DNA of 5,303 nt from Thermoflexus sp035573655 (GTDB lineage Bacteria > Chloroflexota > Anaerolineae > Thermoflexales > Thermoflexaceae). Shown in pieces: positions 1 through 4,398 of the stretch (the stretch's first letter is position 1; each line of letters opens with the position of its first letter). The translations under genes were made by a program, and so were the position numbers. The stretch spans positions 1-5,303 of the forward strand of contig DATMAC010000059.1 in assembly GCA_035573655.1 (NCBI GenBank). Reading direction: 5' to 3'. Below the pieces are notes generated by a model that was given only the letters and a program-made list of their open reading frames with translations, was not told where the DNA came from and searched no databases.

Positions 1-37
1 GTTACATGGCTTCCTGCATATTTTTCAGACACCCTCT

Positions 38-69
38 AAGACAAACCTTCCCTTGCGCTGAAGTATAAT
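38..69 (+). promoter_or_regulatory. Putative sigma-70-type promoter of the SIS gene
   Basis: A perfect TATAAT lies at 64-69, about 50 bases before the start codon at 120. The best -35 candidate is AAGACA (38-43), which matches TTGACA at its last four bases but leaves a long 20-base spacer; a 17-base spacer would place the weak ACAAAC there. No extended -10 (TGn) is present. Transcription would start near 75-77. The -10 is clear by eye, but the -35 is weak, so the call is moderate. Confidence 0.45.
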
Positions 70-71
70 CG

Positions 72-92
72 GCTCGAGGGGCTCCCTCAAGC
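72..92 (+). other. Small hairpin at the predicted 5' end of the SIS mRNA
   Basis: GAGGG (76-80) and CCCTC (84-88) pair around a three-base loop. Beyond one mismatch (75/89), GCT (72-74) and AGC (90-92) extend the stem to eight pairs. It sits just after the putative -10, so it would form the very 5' end of the transcript if that promoter is right. It may stabilise the message or be chance in GC-rich DNA. No T-tract follows, so it is not a terminator for an upstream gene. Confidence 0.25.
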
Positions 93-108
93 TCAGAATG
101 ATGCATCC

Positions 109-113
109 AGGAG
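109..113 (+). promoter_or_regulatory. Ribosome binding site fixing the SIS gene start
   Basis: AGGAG lies six bases before the ATG at 120. The ATGs at 98 and 101 are in another frame, so this site supports 120 as the start. Confidence 0.75.
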
Positions 114-119
114 CCTGAG

Positions 120-1151
120 ATGTGGGTCGAACAGGAAATCCGACAACAACCTGAGGTGGCTGCCCGCTTGATCCGCGAAGGGTGGGAGGAAGCGCGGTGG
201 ATTGTCGAAGAAACCCGTCGCTTCCAACCTGCCCTGGCCATGCTGGCTGCGCGGGGAAGCTCTGACAACGCGGCTCGCTATGGACAATATTTGCTGGGCG
301 CCTTCGCCGGCCTCCCCACCGCCCTGGCTACGCCTTCCCTTTTCACGTTTTACCGGCGACCCCCTCGACTGGATCGGACGTGGGTGATCGGGATCTCCCA
401 ATCCGGCCGCTCACCGGATATCGTGGGGGTGGTGGAAGAGGCCCGCCGGCAGGGCGGATGGACGCTGGCGATCACCAACGATCCGTCCTCCCCGCTGGCC
501 TCGGCCGCCCATGTCGTCCTCCCCCTTCGAGCGGGGGAGGAGCGGGCGGTGGCGGCCACCAAGACCTACACCGCTCAACTCATCGCCCTGGCCCTGCTGG
601 CGGCTGCCTGGACGGAGGATCCCACCATGCGGGAGGATTTGCTTCAATTGCCCGAAGCGATCGCCCAGGCGCTGGGCACGGAGGCGGCCGCTCGGGAGGC
701 AGCGGCGTTTTGGTGGCGGGCTGTCCATGGGGTGGTCATCGGCCGGGGCTTCAACTACGCGACCGCCTTCGAAGTCGCTTTGAAGCTGAAGGAGCTGACT
801 TATATTGTGGCGGAGCCTTATTCCTCGGCGGATTTTCTCCATGGACCTGTGGCCTTGGTGGAACCCGGGTTCCCGGTCTTCTTGATCGCACCCGGAGCGA
901 CTTTCCGTGTCGAGATGGAAAGCTTGGCCCATATGTTACGGGAGCGGGAAGCCCACCTCACCCTTTGCAGCGAAGATCCCGGGCTCCTCGCTTTGGCAGA
1001 AGTGGGCATTCCCCTACCTCCCGTCCCCGAATGGTTGTCCCCCGTGGTCGCCGTGATCCCCGGTCAGTGGTTTGCGGTCTCCCTGGCCCGGCTCAAGGGA
1101 CTGGATCCGGATCAACCGCGGGGCTTGCGGAAAATCACCGAAACACGGTAA
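120..1151 (+). CDS. SIS-domain sugar-phosphate isomerase/deaminase (GlmS isomerase-half, NagB-II/AgaS-like)
   Basis: A 343-residue protein with two SIS (sugar isomerase) domains and no N-terminal glutaminase domain. It therefore matches the isomerase half of GlmS and the stand-alone NagB-II/AgaS/archaeal GlmD-type deaminases rather than full GlmS. The first SIS domain (about 35-165) has ARGSSDNAARYGQYLLG at 44-60, the phosphate-binding SQSG at 93-96, and a later AVAATKTYTAQL motif. The second (about 200-330) has GRGFNYATAFEVALKLKE at 208-225, which retains Glu218 at the position of the GlmS catalytic glutamate, then a FLHGP motif at 239-243. The C-terminal PRGLRKITETR is typical of the deaminase/isomerase subgroup. 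The likely role is cytoplasmic conversion of an amino-sugar phosphate such as glucosamine-6-phosphate to fructose-6-phosphate plus ammonia; the exact substrate is inferred. It starts at an ATG behind AGGAG and appears to be a single-gene unit, with its own promoter-like leader and a hairpin at its end. Confidence 0.88.
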   Translation: MWVEQEIRQQPEVAARLIREGWEEARWIVEETRRFQPALAMLAARGSSDNAARYGQYLLGAFAGLPTALATPSLFTFYRRPPRLDRTWVIGISQSGRSPDIVGVVEEARRQGGWTLAITNDPSSPLASAAHVVLPLRAGEERAVAATKTYTAQLIALALLAAAWTEDPTMREDLLQLPEAIAQALGTEAAAREAAAFWWRAVHGVVIGRGFNYATAFEVALKLKELTYIVAEPYSSADFLHGPVALVEPGFPVFLIAPGATFRVEMESLAHMLREREAHLTLCSEDPGLLALAEVGIPLPPVPEWLSPVVAVIPGQWFAVSLARLKGLDPDQPRGLRKITETR

Positions 1152-1174
1152 CCCCCGGATCCACATGGGGGTTA
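1149..1174 (+). terminator. Hairpin overlapping the SIS stop codon, terminator-like
   Basis: TAACCCCC (1149-1156) and GGGGGTTA (1167-1174) form a perfect 8-bp stem around a ten-base loop. The 5' arm includes the TAA stop (1149-1151). The downstream bases (GACAATTCAA) lack a U-tract; a T6 run appears only at 1195-1200. It may be an atypical intrinsic terminator or a 3'-end stabilising hairpin. It separates the SIS gene from xseA. Confidence 0.5.
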
Positions 1175-1207
1175 GACAATTCAACGATATTACCTTTTTT
1201 GGAATAT

Positions 1208-1290
1208 ATGAGGGAAGGGCGGATAGCCCAGCTCTCGAAAACCTAAAAATGCATAAAGCGCTGGTCCCTCATTGAGGATCAATTTCCCTT
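1208..1290 (+). promoter_or_regulatory. Structured leader upstream of xseA, possible regulatory RNA element
   Basis: The 152-base gap between the SIS gene and xseA is markedly more AT-rich than the genes. ATGAGGGA (1208-1215) pairs perfectly with TCCCTCAT (1265-1272). Directly inside, CCAGC (1228-1232) pairs with GCTGG (1260-1264), giving 13 pairs with a 12-base bulge on the 5' side and a 27-base A-rich apical loop. A second small hairpin, ATTGA/TCAAT (1271-1275/1279-1283, GGA loop), follows. An exclusive alternative joins 1210-1217 with 1283-1290 (eight pairs, two of them G-U), right next to the ribosome binding site at 1291. I do not recognise a known riboswitch class. No clear promoter was found here, although the AT-rich stretch 1172-1209 could hold one. 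Confidence 0.3.
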
Positions 1291-1295
1291 AGGAG
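1291..1295 (+). promoter_or_regulatory. Ribosome binding site of xseA
   Basis: AGGAG lies eight bases before the ATG at 1304 and supports that start over the out-of-frame ATGs at 1308 and 1312. Confidence 0.7.
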
Positions 1296-1303
1296 CTTTC
1301 CGG

Positions 1304-2532
1304 ATGAATGAATGGGAGGAGCTTGAGCATGCCTCCATCACCTATCTCACGGTCTCCCAGCTGGCCGCTCACCTGAAGGAGGCGGTGGAAAGCCGCTTCA
1401 CCTGGGGGGACCTGTGGGTGGAAGGGGAGGTGGGCGATCTCCGTCCGACGGCGCCAGGGCATATCTTTTTCTCATTAAAAGAAGGACGAGCGCAGATCAC
1501 ATGCGTGATCTGGAAAACCCAAGCCGCCCGTATGGCCCAACTGCCAGCGAACGGCCAGACCATCCTGGTGCGCGGCCGGGTTGGATATTACGAGGATCGA
1601 GGGGATTGCCGCCTGTATGTGGATCGCTGGCTTCCCATCGGCCTGGGCCAGCGGTTCCTGGCCCTGGAGGCGCTCAAGCACCGTCTGGAGGCGGAGGGGT
1701 TGTTCGAACCCGCCCGCAAGCGGGCGCTCCCCCCTTTCCCCCGCCGCATCGGCGTGGTGACCTCGCCCGCAGGGGCTGCGCTTCGGGATATCCTGAACAT
1801 CCTCCGGCGGCGCTGGCCTCTGGCGGAGGTGATTCTCTCCCCCACGGCCGTCCAGGGGGAGGATGCCCCGCTCTCCATCGTCGCCGCCCTGGAGGCGCTC
1901 CAGGCGGTGGAGGGGCTGGACCTAGTCATCATCGCGCGTGGAGGAGGATCGAACGAGGAGCTGTGGGCGTTCAATGATGAGCGGGTAGTCCGAGCGGTGG
2001 CGGCTTCCCCCTTCCCGGTGTCTCCGGCGTGGGCCACGCGATCGACCTCACCCTGACGGACGCGGCCGCCGATGTACACGCGCCTACCCCTTCCGCCGCG
2101 GCAGAGCTCGCCACGCCGGATCGAGATGATGTGGCCATAAAGATTGACGAATGGCGGGATCGTTTGCGACGGGCGATGCGCGCCCGGCTGGAAAGCGCAG
2201 CCCAGGCCTTGGCGACCTTGCACGCCCGCCTGCAGGCGCACACACCGGAGCGAGAGCTTTACGCCCGTTTGGAGCGCCTGCATCTGTTGCGAGCACGGTT
2301 AAACAGCGCGATCCGTCAACAGATCCTGCAGGCCCAGGCCCGCTGGAGCCATCAGCAAGCCCGCCTGGAAGCTTTGAACCCCCGTGCGGTCTTGGCCCGC
2401 GGTTACGCCCTGGTGCGCCGGCCCGATGGCCATTTGGTCACGCGGGCGGATCAGGTCCATCCCGGCGAGCACCTGACCGTGCAGTGGGCCGACGGGGAGG
2501 TACCTGTGCGGGTGGAAGGGGGGGTCCCGTGA
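1304..2532 (+). CDS. xseA: Exodeoxyribonuclease VII large subunit, interrupted by a one-base frameshift
   Basis: XseA is the catalytic subunit of exonuclease VII, which degrades single-stranded DNA from both ends in repair and recombination, together with several XseB small subunits. The gene lies in two frames: 1304-2020 continues to a stop at 2054-2056 (a 250-residue product), and the rest resumes in the -1 frame to the TGA at 2530-2532. One missing base at about 2018-2022 explains this; corrected, the protein has 409 residues (E. coli has 456, so the coiled-coil part is shorter). An N-terminal OB-fold (about 14-110) with YLTVSQL and VEGEV comes first. GVVTSPAGAALRDI (Asp162), ARGGGSNEELWAFNDE (Arg212) and VVSGVGHAID (His245, Asp248) follow. 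These four residues sit at a constant +7 offset from E. coli Asp155, Arg205, His238 and Asp241 (numbers recalled). APTPSAAAELATPD, a helical region and the C-terminal LNPRAVLARGYALV complete it. The usual GHETD is GHAID here. No xseB is in view. The stop overlaps the psuG start. Family certain; whether it is functional is open. Confidence 0.93.
2018..2022 (+). other. xseA: Frameshift site in xseA (one base missing)
   Basis: The bases GTGTC stand where the family pattern PFPVVSGVGH needs six bases (two valine codons, e.g. GTGGTC). Up to GTG (2018-2020) the frame starting at 1304 reads PFPV; from GTC (2020-2022) the other frame reads VSGVGHAID. Without the missing base, translation ends after a short unrelated tail at 2054-2056, before the His-x-x-Asp pair. 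It may be a true mutation or a sequencing/assembly error. Confidence 0.88.
2514..2524 (+). promoter_or_regulatory. Purine-rich ribosome binding site of psuG inside xseA
   Basis: GGAAGG followed by more G residues ends about four to nine bases before the GTG at 2529. It lies within the last xseA codons and supports GTG as the psuG start, since no in-frame ATG is near; the ATG at 2560 is in another frame. Confidence 0.6.
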
Positions 2533-3452
2533 TAGACCGGTATTTTCGCTTCGGCCCGCATGTTGAAGAGGCACGAGCGCAACACCAACCGATCGTCGCC
2601 CTAGAGACAGTGGTGATTGCCTTCGGCCTGCCCCGGCCGCTGAACCTTCAGGTCGCCTGGGAGCTGGAGGAAGCCGTTCGCGCGGAGGGAGCTGTCCCGG
2701 CGACCATCGGGCTCCTCGATGGGCGGGTCGTCGTCGGCCTGACGCCCGCTGAGCTGGAGCGGTTCGCCGGCGATGAACGGGTGGTCAAAGTCAGCCGACG
2801 GGATCTCCCCATCGTGCTGGCCCGCCGGGGGATCGGCGCGACCACAGTGGCGGCCACCGTGTGGGCCGCGGCCCGGGCCGGAATCCCCGTGGTGGCCACC
2901 GGGGGGATCGGGGGAGTGCATCGGGGAGCGCCTTTCGACGTCTCGAACGACCTGCCGACCCTGGCGACGGAGCCGGTGTTGGTGGTCTGCTCGGGGGCCA
3001 AGGCCATCCTCGACCTGCGGGCCACGCGAGAATGGCTGGAAACCTATGGGATCCCAGTCCTGGGGTGGGGCACCGACACGCTGCCTGCTTTCTACAGCGT
3101 ATCCAGCGGGCTTCCGGTGGACGCCCGGGTGGATTCGGTGGAAGAGATCGCGGCCATCGCCCAAACCCATTGGGCGCTCGGTGGAAAAGGCATCCTGGTG
3201 GCGGTTCCCCCACCCGCTTCCCTCGCCGTGCCGTTTGAACAGCTGGAAGAGCTCATTCAGGAAGCGCTGCAGGAAGCCGAGCGGCAGGGCGTGAAGGGCT
3301 GGGAGGTCACGCCTTTCCTGCTCGCTCGGATCGCGGAGCGGACCGGTGGGGAGAGCGTGCAGGTCAATCGGGCTTTGCTCCTGGAGAACGCACGGATCGC
3401 CGCGCGCATCGCCCGCGCCCTGGTGGGCGTTGATCCGGGTGGAACGTCTTAA
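2529..3452 (+). CDS. psuG: Pseudouridine-5'-phosphate glycosidase
   Basis: PsuG reversibly cleaves the C-C glycosidic bond of pseudouridine 5'-phosphate into uracil and ribose 5-phosphate, in the cytoplasm, as part of modified-nucleoside salvage. The protein has 307 residues, close to the family length of about 310. Recognisable blocks are ALETVVIAFGLPRP (24-37), VSRRDLP (88-94), GATTVAATV, ATGGIGGVHRGAPFDVSNDL (123-142), VVCSGAKAILDL (152-163), LPAFY, and TPFLLARIAERTGG (261-274) with a downstream VNRALLLENA. By alignment from memory, Glu26, Lys87, Asp137 (metal site), Lys158 (Schiff-base lysine) and Asn280 correspond to E. coli Glu31, Lys93, Asp145, Lys166 and Asn289, so it should be active. 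Oddities are Phe32 where HG(M/L)P normally has His, and Glu286 where an NNA motif is usual. The GTG start overlaps the xseA TGA by four bases, so translation is probably coupled. The usual partner kinase psuK is not in the window. Confidence 0.95.
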   Translation: MIDRYFRFGPHVEEARAQHQPIVALETVVIAFGLPRPLNLQVAWELEEAVRAEGAVPATIGLLDGRVVVGLTPAELERFAGDERVVKVSRRDLPIVLARRGIGATTVAATVWAAARAGIPVVATGGIGGVHRGAPFDVSNDLPTLATEPVLVVCSGAKAILDLRATREWLETYGIPVLGWGTDTLPAFYSVSSGLPVDARVDSVEEIAAIAQTHWALGGKGILVAVPPPASLAVPFEQLEELIQEALQEAERQGVKGWEVTPFLLARIAERTGGESVQVNRALLLENARIAARIARALVGVDPGGTS

Positions 3453-3498
3453 GCGGATACCCAGAGATGATCGATGCCCCAGGGAGATAGTGAAGGAA

Positions 3499-4149
3499 AT
3501 GAGCGCCGAATCGGTGTTCGAGCGTTATGCTGCTCGTTACGATGCTTGGTATGAGGGTCCAGTGGGGCGAGGAGCTTATCGCTCGGAGATCCGGGCGCTG
3601 GCCCCGCTGCTGGTCCAATGCCCGCCCCCGTGGCTGGAGATCGGGGTGGGATCGGGCCGCTTCGCCCAGGCGCTCGGAGTGGGTTTCGGGATCGATCCGG
3701 CGATGGCACCGCTGCGGATGGCTGCCGGGCGAGGGGTGCAAGTGGTTCAGGGGATCGGGGAGCGCCTGCCCTTCCGATCCGGTGCCTTCGGGGGGATCCT
3801 CCTCGTGGTCACCCTGTGCTTCGTCGAGGATCCATTGGCCGTTCTGCAAGAGGCCCATCGGGCGCTGCGCTCAGGGGGCGGCCTCGTGTTAGGGATGATC
3901 CTAGGGGAGAGCCCGTGGGCCTCTCACTACGCGGAGAAAGGCCGTCAGGGACATCCCTTCTATTCCATCGCACACTTCTACTCTCGGAAGGAGCTGGAAG
4001 CCTGGCTGCACGCAGCCGGGTTTCAGATCGTTGAATATCGATCCACCCTCTTTCAACGCCCGGACGCGCCGGAGATCGCGGAGGAGGAGGCTCGCCCAGG
4101 CTTCCACCCGGAAGCCGGTTTCGTGGGGATCCTGGCGCGGCGCTCGTAG
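3499..4149 (+). CDS. Class I SAM-dependent methyltransferase, TM1293-like
   Basis: A 216-residue protein with a Methyltransf_11-type Rossmann fold. Motif I is LEIGVGSGRF at 46-55, the acidic ribose-binding residue is Asp66 in GIDP, and GIGERLPF (85-92), VTLCFVEDP (104-112), LRSGGGLVLGMI and the tail FYSRKELEAWLHAAGF follow in the usual order. The pattern VFERYAARYDAWY at the start, CFV.DP in the middle and TLFQRP...GFV at the end strongly resembles the Thermotoga protein TM1293, a structurally solved methyltransferase tentatively linked to histamine-type substrates; that comparison is from memory. The substrate is unknown. The Asp normally after the LPF block (FD.V) is Gly98 here. The start is chosen at ATG 3499, 12 bases after GGGAG (3482-3486); GTG at 3490 is an in-frame alternative adding three residues. 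The gene lies 46 bases after psuG and may share its transcript. Confidence 0.85.
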   Translation: MSAESVFERYAARYDAWYEGPVGRGAYRSEIRALAPLLVQCPPPWLEIGVGSGRFAQALGVGFGIDPAMAPLRMAAGRGVQVVQGIGERLPFRSGAFGGILLVVTLCFVEDPLAVLQEAHRALRSGGGLVLGMILGESPWASHYAEKGRQGHPFYSIAHFYSRKELEAWLHAAGFQIVEYRSTLFQRPDAPEIAEEEARPGFHPEAGFVGILARRS

Positions 4150-4210
4150 CTTATCCCGCTCGGATGATCTTTCCCCAAGGCATTTCGGTGGGGTGGGATT
4201 GGGAGATGGC

Positions 4211-4249
4211 GTAGGGGTGCTCCAGGGCGGGCACAAGGCCCGCCCCTAC
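4211..4249. repeat. Palindromic intergenic element (REP-like hairpin)
   Basis: GGGCGGGC (4225-4232) and GCCCGCCC (4238-4245) form a perfect 8-bp stem with loop ACAAG. The flanking GTAG (4211-4214) and CTAC (4246-4249) can pair outside it, with a ten-base bulge on the 5' side; alternatively GTAGGGG (4211-4217) pairs with CCCCTAC (4243-4249). Palindromes bounded by GTAGGGG...CCCCTAC with GGGCGGGC-type cores recur between genes in many Chloroflexota and cyanobacterial genomes (general knowledge). Only one clear copy lies here, so dispersal is inferred. It may also act as a transcript 3'-end hairpin, but no T-tract follows. Confidence 0.55.
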
Positions 4250-4281
4250 CCGCGACATCCGCGTCCCGATGTAGGGCGCCC

Positions 4282-4312
4282 TTGGATGGAGGTCCCGCAA
4301 GGGTCGGATAAT
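4282..4312 (+). promoter_or_regulatory. Weak promoter-like pair upstream of mevalonate kinase
   Basis: GATAAT (4307-4312) matches TATAAT at five of six bases. TTGGAT (4282-4287) is a poor -35 at a 19-base spacing. Transcription would begin near 4319, leaving an 80-base leader. The site also overlaps a foldable stretch, so it may be coincidence. Confidence 0.3.
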
Positions 4313-4398
4313 TCGCATTCGCTCATCTTCTCCAGGGAAAAAGCCGGAGCCCTGGCTGGATGTGAATCAGAGCGCGAGGAGCAAGGATCGCTCAAGCG

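Larger units (their letters stand above)
4150..4398. other. Intergenic region with palindromes and a weak promoter-like site
   Basis: No gene is seen in these 249 bases. They hold a palindromic element at 4211-4249, a weaker foldable stretch at 4266-4307 and a weak promoter-like pair before the mevalonate kinase gene. The part just after the methyltransferase (4150-4210) shows only a poor stem, CCCCA/TGGGG (4173-4177/4189-4193), without a T-tract. There is no tRNA-like cloverleaf. Confidence 0.6.

Noticed and set aside
2..268. Minus-strand open frame over the left leader
   Set aside because: It has no recognisable domain, overlaps the SIS gene start and its promoter-like TATAAT, and has a Ser/Arg-rich composition typical of a shadow frame.
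1232..1264. Possible cyclic-di-GMP (GEMM) riboswitch because of GAAAACC and GCATAAAGC pieces
   Set aside because: The required conserved blocks and their two-helix arrangement are absent; only loose A-rich similarity remains.
1217..1271. tRNA-like start GGGCGGATAGC in the xseA leader
   Set aside because: It resembles a tRNA 5' end, but no anticodon stem, T-loop (GGTTCGAAT-type) or matching acceptor arm follows.
2005..2022. Programmed -1 frameshifting in xseA
   Set aside because: There is no X-XXY-YYZ slippery heptamer in the right frame at the junction, XseA is not known to use recoding, and one missing base explains the pattern exactly.
1588..2283. Long minus-strand open frame across xseA, and similar ones over other genes (411-932, 2601-3170, 3364-3858)
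   Set aside because: They are rich in Arg, Pro, Gly and Ser with no recognisable motifs, and each lies opposite a gene of clear family identity; this is typical of GC-rich DNA.
2151..2528. In-frame upstream extension of psuG (open frame beginning at 2151)
   Set aside because: The added residues are Pro/Gly/Arg/Ser-rich shadow sequence opposite real xseA codons, while PsuG homology begins right after GTG 2529, which has a good ribosome binding site.
4173..4193. CCCCA/TGGGG stem after the methyltransferase as a terminator
   Set aside because: It has only five pairs, an eleven-base loop and no T-tract downstream.
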